Shown here piece by piece: positions 52,291-60,896 of a DNA stretch of 64,000 nucleotides. The notes beneath the pieces are model-generated. The model was given only the letters and a program-made list of their open reading frames with translations. It ran no database searches and was not told the origin of the DNA. This DNA comes from Streptomyces iakyrus (GTDB taxonomy: Bacteria; Actinomycetota; Actinomycetes; Streptomycetales; Streptomycetaceae), in the NCBI RefSeq assembly GCF_000717055.1, contig NZ_JNXI01000001.1, positions 62,001 through 126,000 of the forward strand, read 5' to 3'. Positions within the stretch are counted from its first letter, which is position 1, and each line of letters opens with the position of its first letter. Both the position numbers and the translations under genes were made by a program.

Positions 52291-53042
52291 GTGGCGTCCG
52301 CCCCGGTGTCGGTGTCGGCCAGAGGCGGCAGGTGCGGCTTGGTCGCGTACGCCACGAAGCTCTTGCCGATCAACGGGTTCAGCGCCTGCTCGGCGACCCG
52401 GGTGGCCAGCGGCTTCTTCATGATGTCCCAGACGAGCAGCTTGTGGTACGCCCGCACCGGCAGCGCCTTGTCGTTGTCGACGCCGAACGCGCACTTGAGC
52501 CACCAGTAGGGCGAGTGCAGGGCGTGCGCGTGGTGCGTGCCGTACGGCTCCAGGCCGGCCTCGCGGATCTTCGCCACCAGCTCGTCGGCCTTGTAGATGC
52601 GGATGTGGCCGCCCTCGACCTCGTGGTAGGCGTCGGAGAGGGCCCAGCAGACCTTCTCGGGCCCGTAGCGCGGGACGGTGACGGCGATGCGCCCGCCGGG
52701 CTTCAGCACCCGCACCATCTCCGCGAGGACGCCCTTGTCGTCCGGGATGTGCTCCATCACCTCGGAGATGATCACGACGTCGAAGGACTCGTCGGGGAAG
52801 GGCAGCGCGAGGGCGTCGCCCTCCATGGCCGTGGCGGTGGCGCCCTCGGGGGCCTCGCCGGCCTCCTTCATCGCCGCGAACCACTTGGCGACCTCGCGGA
52901 TCTCGTCGGCGTTCTGGTCCAGGGCCACGACCTGCGCGCCGCGCCGGTAGCACTCGAAGGCGTGCCGGCCGGCACCGCAGCCGAGGTCCAGGACGCGGTC
53001 GCCCGGGGCGAGCGGGAACCGGGAGAAGTCGACGGTCAGCAC
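52287..53042 (-). CDS. Class I SAM-dependent methyltransferase
   Basis: A 251-residue methyltransferase. SAM motif I is VLDLGCGAGRHAFE (residues ~17-30), followed by VVALDQN, the acidic DALALPFPDESFDVVIISEVMEHI and the loop VLKPGGRIAVTVPRY. This is the UbiE/Methyltransf_11 pattern. GTG 53042 is chosen; it lies 7 bp inside the glycosyltransferase gene. The stop overlaps the toroid gene by 4 bp. The chain of overlaps means all three proteins are made in step, probably for one pathway. Confidence 0.9.
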   Translation of the reverse strand: MLTVDFSRFPLAPGDRVLDLGCGAGRHAFECYRRGAQVVALDQNADEIREVAKWFAAMKEAGEAPEGATATAMEGDALALPFPDESFDVVIISEVMEHIPDDKGVLAEMVRVLKPGGRIAVTVPRYGPEKVCWALSDAYHEVEGGHIRIYKADELVAKIREAGLEPYGTHHAHALHSPYWWLKCAFGVDNDKALPVRAYHKLLVWDIMKKPLATRVAEQALNPLIGKSFVAYATKPHLPPLADTDTGADAT

Positions 53043-54481
53043 GTGGCCCTGCTTTCGGAGTTGACGCCTTCTACATCTGCCGGGGCTGCGGAGACAGCAC
53101 CTGCGGTGCCTGCCGGGGCTACGGCCACGGCACCGGTCGAGGGGGCCGGAAGGCCGGAAGTCCGCGGGACGGCGCGCACCCCGGCGCGGTCGATCGCCTC
53201 GCGGTAGCGGGCCACCGTGCCCTCCGCGGCCCTGGCCCAGGTGAAGTGGCGCAGGACCCGTTCGCGCCCGGCCGTGCCGAGGCGGGCGCGGAGCTCCGCG
53301 TCGCCCAGCAGCCGGCCCAGGCCCGCGGCGAGCGCGCCCGCGTCGCCGGGCGGTACCGCGAGGCACGTCTCGCCGTCACGGCCGGCGACCTCGGGTATGG
53401 CGCCGCCGGTCGTGGCGAGCAGGGGCGTGCCCGTGGCCATGGCCTCGGCGGCCGGGAGCGAGAAGCCCTCGTAGAGCGACGGCACGCAGGCGACCTGCGC
53501 CGAGCGCACGAGGTCGACGAGTTCCGCGTCGGAGATGCCCTTGACGAACTCGACGGCCCCGGCGAGGCCGTAGCGCTCCATCGCCTGGGCGACCGGTCCT
53601 TCGGTGGGCCGCTTGCCGACGACGACGAGGTGGGCGCCGGGGTGCTCGGTGCGCACCTTGGCGAGTGCCTCGACGAGGTGCACCAGGCCCTTCAGCGGCA
53701 CGTCGGCGCTGGACGTCGTCACGATCCGGCCCGGCACGACCGGCACCGAGGGATCGGGCGAGAACAGGTCGGTGTCGGCGCCGATGTGGACCACGTGGAT
53801 GCGGTCCCGCCGGACACCGAGGTGGTCGATGATCTCCTGCTGCGAGGTGCCGGACACGGTGAGCACCGACGGCAGCCGGCGCGCGACGCGCTTCTGCATG
53901 CGCGTGAAGGCGTACCAGCGCCGCACCGAAAGGCGCCGCTTCCGTCCCTCGGCGGCGTCCAGCTCCAGCTGCCGGTCGACGGTGATGGGGTGGTGGATGG
54001 TCGTCACCAGGGGCGCGCCGACATCGCCCAGCAGGCCGTAGCCGAGGGTCTGGTTGTCGTGCACGACGTCGAACTCGCCGCGGCGGGCGCGCAGGTGGCG
54101 GCGGGCGCGCAGCGAGAAGGTCAGCGGTTCGGGGAAGCCGCCCGTCCACATCGTCGCGACTTCCAGCGCGTCGATCCAGTCGCGGTACTCGCCGCGTCCC
54201 GGCGTGCGGAAAGGATCCGGCTGGCGGTACAGGTCGAGGCTGGGCAGCTCGGTGAGACGCAGCCCGTCGTGGCCCTCGTCGAGGACGGGGTAGGGCTGGG
54301 CGCCGATGACCTCGACCCGGTGGCCGAGGCGGGCCAGTTCGCGGGAGAGATGCCGGACATAGACGCCCTGTCCGCCGCAGAACGGGTTTCCCTTATAGGT
54401 GAGGAGCGCGATGTGGAGCGGTCGCAAGCCGTCGGCGGCGGGGCCCTCCGTAGCCCCGGCCTGACTGGCCTCAGCGGTCAC
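53036..54481 (-). CDS. Glycosyltransferase family 4
   Basis: A 481-residue GT-B-fold enzyme. The N-terminal acceptor domain has GGQGVYVRHLSRELARLGHRV, and the C-terminal donor domain has KGLVHLVEALA and VPSLYEGFSLPAAEAMATGTPLL, with the E-x7-E motif (E in LYEGF and AEAMA) typical of GT4. The last ~50 residues are Ala/Pro-rich. It uses an activated sugar, probably GDP- or UDP-linked, and an unknown acceptor. GTG 54481. It heads the GT-MT-toroid cassette and is divergent from the KstR-type gene with a perfect operator between them, 55 bp from this start. Confidence 0.92.
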   Translation of the reverse strand: MTAEASQAGATEGPAADGLRPLHIALLTYKGNPFCGGQGVYVRHLSRELARLGHRVEVIGAQPYPVLDEGHDGLRLTELPSLDLYRQPDPFRTPGRGEYRDWIDALEVATMWTGGFPEPLTFSLRARRHLRARRGEFDVVHDNQTLGYGLLGDVGAPLVTTIHHPITVDRQLELDAAEGRKRRLSVRRWYAFTRMQKRVARRLPSVLTVSGTSQQEIIDHLGVRRDRIHVVHIGADTDLFSPDPSVPVVPGRIVTTSSADVPLKGLVHLVEALAKVRTEHPGAHLVVVGKRPTEGPVAQAMERYGLAGAVEFVKGISDAELVDLVRSAQVACVPSLYEGFSLPAAEAMATGTPLLATTGGAIPEVAGRDGETCLAVPPGDAGALAAGLGRLLGDAELRARLGTAGRERVLRHFTWARAAEGTVARYREAIDRAGVRAVPRTSGLPAPSTGAVAVAPAGTAGAVSAAPADVEGVNSESRATC

Positions 54482-54535
54482 TCTGGGCCCCCTTCTCCCT
54501 GCACTGTCCCGCGAGATTACGCCGGGACGCTAATC

Positions 54536-54549
54536 TAGAACAAGTTTCA
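54536..54549. promoter_or_regulatory. KstR-type operator between glycosyltransferase and kstR-like genes
   Basis: TAGAACAAGTTTCA matches TnnAACnnGTTnnA exactly. It abuts a TAATCT hexamer (54531-54536), a candidate -10 box of the regulator gene, so autoregulation is likely, possibly with control of the divergent glycosyltransferase operon. Confidence 0.75.
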
Positions 54550-54692
54550 GACTTGATCGTTCGGAGGCTCTGAATCTACCGGCAGGTAGGGGTGCTGTGA
54601 GCAGTGGATCAGGTGATTCACGCCACGACCGGCGCCGTGCCATGCTGTGTGATCACTCGTCCTCACGGACGGTCACGGAACGGGACCGACAC

Positions 54693-55352
54693 ATGCCCGC
54701 GGAAGCCAAGGTGAGCGCCAAGGTGAACAAGCCGGCCAAGGTGGAAGCCAGAGCGGCAGCCCCCGCCTCCCCGCCCCTCACGGAGCGGCAGGAGGCCCGC
54801 CGCCGCCGGATCCTGCACGCGAGTGCGCAGCTGGCCAGCCGGGGCGGCTTCGACGCCGTGCAGATGCGCGAGGTCGCGGAGTCCTCGCAGGTGGCACTCG
54901 GCACGCTGTACCGCTACTTCCCGTCCAAGATCCACCTGCTGGTCGCCACCATGCAGGACCAGTTGGAGCACATGCACGGCACCCTGCGGAAGAAGCCCCC
55001 GCAGGGCGAGACGGCCGCCGAGCGGGTCGCGGAGACGCTGATGCGGGCCTTCCGGGCGTTGCAGCGCGAGCCGCACCTGGCCGACGCGATGGTCCGCGCC
55101 CTCACCTTCGCCGACCGCAGCGTGAGCCCCGAGGTCGACCAGGTCTCCCGCCAGACGACGGCGATCATCCTGGACGCGATGGGCCAGGAGAATCCGACGC
55201 CCGAGCAGCTCTCGGCCGTCCGGGTCATCGAGCACACCTGGCACTCCGCGCTGATCACCTGGCTGTCGGGCCGGGCCTCGATCGCCCAGGTGAAGATCGA
55301 CATCGAGACGGTGTGCCGCCTGATCGACCTGACGGCACCAGCCCCTCGGTAG
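54693..55352 (+). CDS. kstR: TetR family regulator of the KstR type
   Basis: A 219-residue regulator. The helix-turn-helix is in FDAVQMREVAESSQVALGTLYRYFPSK (residues ~60-86), almost identical in wording to mycobacterial KstR. Farther on, the ADAMVRAL-FADRSVSPEVDQV and RVIEHTWHSALITWLSGRAS segments also follow KstR. KstR represses cholesterol and fatty-acid-like catabolism genes and releases DNA on binding a CoA thioester. The N-terminal ~35 residues are a Lys/Ala-rich extension; ATG 54693 is used, but GTG 54597 is in frame. Three perfect KstR-type sites in this window are its probable targets. Confidence 0.85.
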   Translation: MPAEAKVSAKVNKPAKVEARAAAPASPPLTERQEARRRRILHASAQLASRGGFDAVQMREVAESSQVALGTLYRYFPSKIHLLVATMQDQLEHMHGTLRKKPPQGETAAERVAETLMRAFRALQREPHLADAMVRALTFADRSVSPEVDQVSRQTTAIILDAMGQENPTPEQLSAVRVIEHTWHSALITWLSGRASIAQVKIDIETVCRLIDLTAPAPR

Positions 55353-55372
55353 ACGCCCGGACACGCCAAGGA

Positions 55373-55568
55373 CCTACGAGACGGGTTCCCTTCGCCGGCA
55401 TGGTCCGGATCAGGTGATGGGGGTCGCCTTCCGGGCGCCCGGCCTTGCGGCCCTGCGTCCTTCCGGCCTCTCAGCCCTACCGTCGCAGTCGGCACCAGCG
55501 GAAGCCGGAACTGAAGCTTCCCGCCGACGTCGGCTACTCCGGTCGGACTCCCTCACTCGCCTCGTAGG
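55373..55568 (-). promoter_or_regulatory. TPP (thiamine pyrophosphate) riboswitch without a downstream gene
   Basis: Read on the minus strand, P1 pairs CCTACGAG (5', ending at 55568) with CTCGTAGG (3', at 55380-55373). P2 pairs AGTCC with GGGCT, which leads into the conserved GGCTGAGAG. The second sensor arm has ACCC, CACCTGATCCGG, CCGGC and GAAGGGA. All core TPP elements are present, with an enlarged P3. It should sense thiamine pyrophosphate. The next sequence on this strand is antisense to the kstR-like gene (its stop is 21 bp away), and no thi gene follows. Upstream on the strand lies the ALDH-ferredoxin operon. Confidence 0.85.
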
Positions 55569-55654
55569 CCGATTTCCAGGATAGAACGCCCGAAGGGGAA
55601 TGGAACCCCCTGATCCGTGATTTTTCGGGCGCCACGGTGCCGGTGCTCCGGGCG

Positions 55655-55888
55655 CTACTCGTCCGGTGGGAACACCGCCTCCCCGCTGTCCCCCAGCGTG
55701 ATCGTGATCGCCTCCGCCGGGCAGCATTCGGCCGCCTCCAGCACCCGCTCGTTCGCGTCCATGTCGGGGGCCGTGGGGCGGGACTGGCGGGCGGTGTCCA
55801 GGCGGAAGCCGTCCGGCGCGTGGTGGAGGCACTGCGCCGAGCCGATGCACAGGGAACGGTCGACCTCGACGTGCCAGCGGTCGCCCAT
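55655..55888 (-). CDS. Ferredoxin, 3Fe-4S type
   Basis: A 77-residue ferredoxin with C14-x5-C20 (CIGSAQC) and a later CCP (ECCPAEAI), the three-cysteine pattern of P450-type single-cluster ferredoxins. Such proteins pass electrons to cytochromes P450 or oxygenases. ATG 55888 lies 2 bp after the aldehyde dehydrogenase stop, so both form an operon under the KstR-type site at 57452. It could serve the two P450s of the nearby diterpene cluster, though nothing shows this. Confidence 0.9.
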   Translation of the reverse strand: MGDRWHVEVDRSLCIGSAQCLHHAPDGFRLDTARQSRPTAPDMDANERVLEAAECCPAEAITITLGDSGEAVFPPDE

Positions 55889-55890
55889 CG

Positions 55891-57342
55891 CTAGGCCTGG
55901 GCCGGGAGGTGGATCATCTTGTGCTCCAGGTACTCGCCGTACCCCTCGGGCCCGAACTCCCGGCCCAGGCCGGAGTTCTTGTAGCCGCCGAAGGGGCCGA
56001 GCATGTCCAGGCTGAAGGTGTTGACGGAGTACGTGCCCGTGCGGACCTGGCGCGCGATGTCGATGCCGTGCTCGACGTCCGCCGTCCACACGCTGCCGCT
56101 CAGCCCGTAGTCGGAGTCGTTGGCGATCTTCACGGCGTCGGACTCGTCGTCGTAGGGCAGCAGGCAGATCACCGGGCCGAAGATCTCCTCGCGGGCGATG
56201 CGCATGGAGTTGTCGACGTCGCCGAAGAGGGTCGGCTCGACGTACCAGCCGCGGTCCAGGCCGGCCGGGCGTCCGCCGCCGGTGAGGATCTTGGCGCCCT
56301 CCTCCTGGCCGATGCGGATGTAGTCGAGGTTGCGCTGCTGCTGCCGCCGGGCCACCAGCGGGCCCACCTGGGTCGCCGGGTCCAGCGGGTCGCCGACCGT
56401 CAGGGCGCCCGCCGCGGCGGCGAGGGCGTCGGCGAACTCGTCGTAGCGGGAGCGCGGCAGGAGGATGCGGGTCTGGGCGACGCAGGCCTGCCCGTTGTTC
56501 ATCCAGGCCGCCGGGGCGATGCCCGCCACGGCCGTCTCGACGTCCGCGTCGGGCAGCACGACGGCCGCCGACTTGCCGCCCAGTTCGAGCGTCACGCGGG
56601 TGACGTTGCGCGCGGCGACCTCCATCACGCGCTTGCCGGCCGCGACCGACCCGGTGAAGGACACCTTGTCGACGCCGGGGTGCCCGACCAGGTACTCGCT
56701 GACGTCCCGGTCGGCGGGCAGGATCGACAGCACGCCCTCCGGCAGCCCGGCCTCGCGAGCGATCTCGCCGAGCAGATAGGCGTCGAGCGGCGACTCGGGC
56801 GACGGCTTGAGGACGACCGTGCAGCCGGTGAGCAGGGCCGGGGCGAGCTTGGCGGCGGCGACGAACTGCGGGACGTTCCAGGGGGCCACGGCGGCCACGA
56901 CCCCGACGGGCTCACGCCGTACGAGGATCCGGCCCAGCACGCCGTCACGGCGCTCCTCGTGGGTGAAGTTCCGGGCGACGGTGATCGCCGAGTCCCAGAC
57001 CATCACCGCGCCGAGCGCCTGGGCGAGGACGCTCCAGGAGTACGGCGAGCCGTTCTGGGCGGAGATCACGCGGGCGATCTCGTCGTGCCGGAGGGCGATG
57101 GCGTCCTTGATCCGGCCCACGATCTCGATCCGTTCGTCGAGGCTCATGCGCGGCCAGGGCCCCTCGTCGAACGCGCGCCGGGCCGCCGCCACGGCCCGGT
57201 CCACATCCGCCGTCGAGGCGTGCGGGACGCGTCCGATGACCTCCTCGGTGTGCGGCGAGATCACCTCGATGACGTCCTGGCCCAGGGGGTCGGTCAACTC
57301 CCCGCCGATGAACAGCTGTCCGTGTTCCACGAGCTCGGTCAT
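55891..57342 (-). CDS. Aldehyde dehydrogenase
   Basis: A 483-residue NAD(P)-dependent aldehyde dehydrogenase. The Rossmann FTGSVAAGKRV, the catalytic glutamate in LELGGKSA, and the catalytic cysteine in NNGQACVAQTR are all present. It oxidises aldehydes to acids, and its KstR-type control suggests an aldehyde from sterol, terpene or alcohol breakdown. ATG 57342 has GGGGAGG nine bases upstream. It is divergent from the metallo-beta-lactamase gene and shares its operator. Confidence 0.92.
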   Translation of the reverse strand: MTELVEHGQLFIGGELTDPLGQDVIEVISPHTEEVIGRVPHASTADVDRAVAAARRAFDEGPWPRMSLDERIEIVGRIKDAIALRHDEIARVISAQNGSPYSWSVLAQALGAVMVWDSAITVARNFTHEERRDGVLGRILVRREPVGVVAAVAPWNVPQFVAAAKLAPALLTGCTVVLKPSPESPLDAYLLGEIAREAGLPEGVLSILPADRDVSEYLVGHPGVDKVSFTGSVAAGKRVMEVAARNVTRVTLELGGKSAAVVLPDADVETAVAGIAPAAWMNNGQACVAQTRILLPRSRYDEFADALAAAAGALTVGDPLDPATQVGPLVARRQQQRNLDYIRIGQEEGAKILTGGGRPAGLDRGWYVEPTLFGDVDNSMRIAREEIFGPVICLLPYDDESDAVKIANDSDYGLSGSVWTADVEHGIDIARQVRTGTYSVNTFSLDMLGPFGGYKNSGLGREFGPEGYGEYLEHKMIHLPAQA

Positions 57343-57451
57343 GGCCGACTGCCTCCCCGGGAGCGTTCTCTGACGGTTCATCAGATATGCCCACTGATAC
57401 CAGCCCCGCCCCGAGGAGTCCACGGACCGCGCATCACCGGGGGACCCCTAT

Positions 57452-57465
57452 TGGAACCCGTTCTA
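57452..57465. promoter_or_regulatory. KstR-type operator between aldehyde dehydrogenase and MBL-fold genes
   Basis: TGGAACCCGTTCTA matches TnnAACnnGTTnnA exactly. A TATAGT hexamer at 57468-57473 could be the -10 of the MBL gene. The operator can control both divergent genes. Confidence 0.75.
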
Positions 57466-57500
57466 GTTATAGTGACGGGGAGCCGGCGACAGGGGAGCCC

Positions 57501-58526
57501 ATGACACAGGTGACCGATCACGGCGGAGGCGTCCGGTCCCTGCGGGTCCCGATCCCGGACAACCCGCTCGGCCACACGCTGGTGTACGTCGTCGACACCG
57601 ACCGCGGCCCGGTGCTGATCGACACCGGCTGGGACGACCCGGAGTCCTGGGACACCCTCGCGGAGGGCCTCACGGCCTGCGGCACCTCGGCCGCCGAGAT
57701 CCACGGCGTGGTCATCACCCACCATCACCCGGACCACCACGGCCTGTCCGGCCGGGTCCGGGAGGCGTCGGGCGCATGGATCGCGATGCACGCGGCGGAC
57801 ACCGCGGTCGTAATGCGGACCCGTGAGGCCCGCCCCGAGCGCTGGTTCACGTACATGGCGGCCAAACTCGCCGCGGCCGGCGCCCCCGAGGAACACATCG
57901 CCCCGCTGCGGGCGCCCCGCCCGCGCGCCCTGCCCGGCCTCTCCCCCGCGCTGCCCGACCGCGACATCGTCCCCGGCGAACTCCTGGCGCTGCCCGGCCG
58001 CCGCCTGCGCGCGATCTGGACCCCGGGGCACACACCGGGCCACGTCTGCCTCCACCTGGAGGAGACCCACCCGGCCCGGCTCCCGGGCCGGGGCCGCCTG
58101 TTCTCCGGCGATCACCTGCTGCCCGGCATCACCCCGCACATCGGCCTCTACGAGGATCCGGACGACGCCACCGTCACCGACCCCCTGGGCGACTACCTCG
58201 ACTCCCTGGAGCGCGTCGGCAGGCTGGCCCCCGCCGAGGTCCTCCCCGCCCACCAGCACCCGTTCTCCGACGCCGCCGGGCGCGTACGCGAGTTGCTCAC
58301 GCACCACGAGTCCCGCCTGACCGCCCTGCTGGCGCTGCTCGCCGAGCCCCTCACCCCCTGGCAGCTCGCCGAGCGCATGGAGTGGAACCGCCCCTGGGCC
58401 GAGATCCCGTACGGTTCCCGCACCATCGCCGTCTCGGAGGCCGAGGCGCATCTGCGGCGGCTGGTGAAGCTGGGCCGGGCGGAGGCGGTGCCGGGGGGCG
58501 AGCCGGTGAGGTACGCGGCGGTGTAG
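57501..58526 (+). CDS. MBL-fold metallo-hydrolase
   Basis: A 341-residue metallo-beta-lactamase-fold enzyme. The metal motif HHHPDHHG is at about residues 74-81, and downstream ligands are in TPGHTPGH and FSGDH, with a last histidine in PAHQHPF. The C-terminal ~80 residues form a helical winged domain (LTPWQLAERM ... SEAEAHLRRLVKLGRAE), as in glyoxalase II-like/CoA-thioester hydrolases. The substrate is unknown. Start ATG 57501 behind AGGGGAG. Regulated together with the divergent aldehyde dehydrogenase by the operator at 57452. Confidence 0.9.
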   Translation: MTQVTDHGGGVRSLRVPIPDNPLGHTLVYVVDTDRGPVLIDTGWDDPESWDTLAEGLTACGTSAAEIHGVVITHHHPDHHGLSGRVREASGAWIAMHAADTAVVMRTREARPERWFTYMAAKLAAAGAPEEHIAPLRAPRPRALPGLSPALPDRDIVPGELLALPGRRLRAIWTPGHTPGHVCLHLEETHPARLPGRGRLFSGDHLLPGITPHIGLYEDPDDATVTDPLGDYLDSLERVGRLAPAEVLPAHQHPFSDAAGRVRELLTHHESRLTALLALLAEPLTPWQLAERMEWNRPWAEIPYGSRTIAVSEAEAHLRRLVKLGRAEAVPGGEPVRYAAV

Positions 58527-58574
58527 GCAACGGGCAAGGCCAGGTGCAACCGTGTCGCCGGATGGCCCGGAGGA

Positions 58575-59057
58575 ATGCTAAGAACCCCCATGGACCCCAT
58601 GGAGCACCTCCTCGCCGAACGCGCCTGCGAGCGCCTGATCCTGGACTTCGTCCACCGGCTCGACCTGGGCGAACCCTCCTCCGTCGCCGAGCTGTTCACG
58701 GAGGACGGCGTCTGGCAGTGGCCGCACGACGGGCGGCGGGTCGAGGGACGCGACGCTCTCCGCGCGTACTTCGGATCCCGTCCGGCCGACCGGCTGTCCC
58801 GCCGCATGATGTCCAACGTCCTGGTCACGGTGACCTCGCCGGACACGGCCCGGGCGGTCTCCTACTTCACGACGTACCGCGTCGACGGCTACGAGGGCGG
58901 TGTCGTCCCGGCCGGTCCGCCGGTCCAGATCGGGCACTACGAGGACACCTTCCGCCGGGCCGGCGACGGGACCTGGCTGCTCGCCTCACGAACCCTCCAC
59001 CTTCCCTTCGGCGGACCCACCCCGCGTCCGAACGTGCCCGCGTCACAGGGCTCTTGA
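58575..59057 (+). CDS. SnoaL-like / nuclear transport factor 2 family protein
   Basis: A ~160-residue cone-shaped alpha+beta-barrel protein of the SnoaL_4 type. ERACERLILDFVHRLDLGEPSSVAELFTEDGVW is the standard opening, followed by GRDALRAYF and YEDTFRRAGDGTWLLASR. Members are isomerases, dehydratases or simple binders. ATG 58575 directly follows GGAGGA, which is too close; ATG 58590 or 58599 are in-frame alternatives. It follows the MBL gene by 48 bp on the same strand and may be in the same KstR-controlled unit. Confidence 0.85.
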   Translation: MLRTPMDPMEHLLAERACERLILDFVHRLDLGEPSSVAELFTEDGVWQWPHDGRRVEGRDALRAYFGSRPADRLSRRMMSNVLVTVTSPDTARAVSYFTTYRVDGYEGGVVPAGPPVQIGHYEDTFRRAGDGTWLLASRTLHLPFGGPTPRPNVPASQGS

Positions 59058-59135
59058 CGTTGCCTGGCGCCCCCCAGGTCGTGCGGACACGGCCTAGGAT
59101 GGTCGGACGCAACGCTCGCACCGGGAGAGACGCCC

Positions 59136-60041
59136 ATGGGCACCGAAGAGGCCGCACGCACGACGACCGGCAGCGGGGCCCTGGACGGCGAATGCACCGG
59201 GCCCATGGTGCCGCGCCTCGCCCTCGGCGCCCGGCTGCGCGGGCTGCGGGAGGAGCGGGGCATCGGCCGGGCGGACGCCGGGCACGTCATCCGCGCCTCC
59301 TCCTCCAAGATCAGCCGGATGGAGGCCGGCCGCCACGGCTTCAAACTGCGTGACGTCGCCGATCTGCTCACCCTCTACGGCGTCACCGACGAGGCCGAGC
59401 GGGCCACCCTGCTGGCGCTGGCCGAGCAGGCCAACACCCCTGCCTGGTGGCGGTACTACAGCGATGTGGTGCCCACCTGGACCCAGACCTACCTCGGGGC
59501 CGAGCAGGCGGCGAGCCTCATCCGCTGCTTCCGGGTCCAGCGCGTCCCCGGCCTGTTGCAGACCCCCGGCTACGCCCGGGCCGACGTCCGGCTCGCCCAC
59601 CCGGACGCGGGGGCGGCGGAGACCGACCGCCGGGTCGCGCTGCGGATGGCCCGCCAGCGAATCCTGCACCGGCAGCCGGCGACCCGGTTGTGGGCCGTGA
59701 TCGACGAGGCGGCGCTGCGCCGCCCGGTGGGCGGTATCCGGGTGATGCGGGATCAGCTCAGGCATCTCATCGCCATGTGCGGGCTGCCGCACGTCACGGT
59801 GCAGATCCTGCCGTTCGCGGCCGGCGCGCACGCCGCGGAGGGCGGTCCGGTCACCATTCTGCGGCTGCCCGGCGGGCAGTTGCCCGACGTGGTCTACCTG
59901 GAGCAGCTCACCGGCGCGCTCTACCCCGACCGGCCGGCCGACATCGAGTGCTACTGGGACGCCATGAACCGGCTGGTGGTCGAAGCCGAGTCGCCGGACG
60001 AGACTCCGACCATCCTGCACCGCATCCTTCAGGAGACCTGA
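59136..60041 (+). CDS. XRE helix-turn-helix regulator with DUF5753
   Basis: A 301-residue protein. The N-terminal XRE domain has LGARLRGLREERGIGRADAGHVIRASSSKISRMEAGRHGFK. The remaining ~190 residues are DUF5753 (VPGLLQTPGYARA, RMARQRILHRQPATRLWAVIDEAALRR, VTVQILPF). Streptomyces has many such pairs, often beside small DUF397 proteins or SAM-binding proteins; here the convergent partner is a DUF574 methyltransferase, 4 bp away. It is probably a developmental or stress regulator of unknown target. Confidence 0.92.
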   Translation: MGTEEAARTTTGSGALDGECTGPMVPRLALGARLRGLREERGIGRADAGHVIRASSSKISRMEAGRHGFKLRDVADLLTLYGVTDEAERATLLALAEQANTPAWWRYYSDVVPTWTQTYLGAEQAASLIRCFRVQRVPGLLQTPGYARADVRLAHPDAGAAETDRRVALRMARQRILHRQPATRLWAVIDEAALRRPVGGIRVMRDQLRHLIAMCGLPHVTVQILPFAAGAHAAEGGPVTILRLPGGQLPDVVYLEQLTGALYPDRPADIECYWDAMNRLVVEAESPDETPTILHRILQET

Positions 60042-60045
60042 GCGC

Positions 60046-60861
60046 TCAGTTCTTGCGGGCGACGCCGCCGTACTGGTGCACCTCGGCGGGAAGCCCCAGG
60101 GCCGCCGCGTCGGGACGCCACCGCGAGCAGGAGGCCACGCCCGGTTCGAGCAGCTCCAGGCCATCGAAGTAGCGCGCGATCTGCTCGGGGCTGCGCAGGA
60201 TGTACGGGATCGAACCGCCGTCGTTGTACTGCTGGATGGCGCGGACGTAGTCCTCGTCCGTGTCGGTGGAGTCGTACTGCACGAGGTAGCTGCCGGGGGG
60301 CAGGGCGTCCACGAGCTGCCGGACGATCGAGCGGGCCTCGTCGTGGTCCTCGATGTGGCCGAGGATGCCCATCAGCATCAGGGCGACGGGCCGGTCGAAG
60401 TCCAGGGTCTTCCCGGCCTCCCGGACGATCGTGCCCGGCTCGCGCAGGTCGGCGTCGACGTAGTTGGTGACGCCTTCCGCCGTGCTGGTGAGCAGCGCGC
60501 GGGCGTGGGCCAGCACCAGGGGGTCGTTGTCGACGTAGACGATCCGGCTCTCCGGGGCCACGCGCTGGGCGATCTGGTGGGTGTTGTCGACGTTGGGCAG
60601 GCCGGTGCCGATGTCCAGGAACTGGCGGATGCCCTCCTCGGCGGCCAGGTGGCGGACGGCCCGGGCGAGGAAGTAGCGGGCGGCGCGGGCGCCGGTCTCG
60701 ATGCCGGGGAAGATCTCGCGGAACGCGTCACCGGCCACCCGGTCGACCTCGTAGTTGTCCTTCCCGCCCAGCCAGTAGTTCCAGATCCGGGCCGAGTGCG
60801 GCACCGAGGTGTCGATCTTGGGGAACGGCTCCTGCTCGGGGGTCTCCGCCTGATCGGTCAT
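60046..60861 (-). CDS. SAM-dependent methyltransferase, DUF574 family
   Basis: A 271-residue DUF574/Methyltransf_19 protein: PHSARIWNYWLGGKDNYEVDR near the N-terminus, FLDIGTGLPNVDNTHQIAQ in the SAM site and VYVDNDPLVLAHARALL after it. The family is greatly expanded in Streptomyces and often sits beside XRE/DUF5753 regulators. The substrate is unknown. It ends 4 bp from the convergent DUF5753 gene. Confidence 0.92.
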   Translation of the reverse strand: MTDQAETPEQEPFPKIDTSVPHSARIWNYWLGGKDNYEVDRVAGDAFREIFPGIETGARAARYFLARAVRHLAAEEGIRQFLDIGTGLPNVDNTHQIAQRVAPESRIVYVDNDPLVLAHARALLTSTAEGVTNYVDADLREPGTIVREAGKTLDFDRPVALMLMGILGHIEDHDEARSIVRQLVDALPPGSYLVQYDSTDTDEDYVRAIQQYNDGGSIPYILRSPEQIARYFDGLELLEPGVASCSRWRPDAAALGLPAEVHQYGGVARKN

Positions 60862-60896
60862 GGACGCTCCTGCGTGAGTGGTCGGGAAGCCCCACG

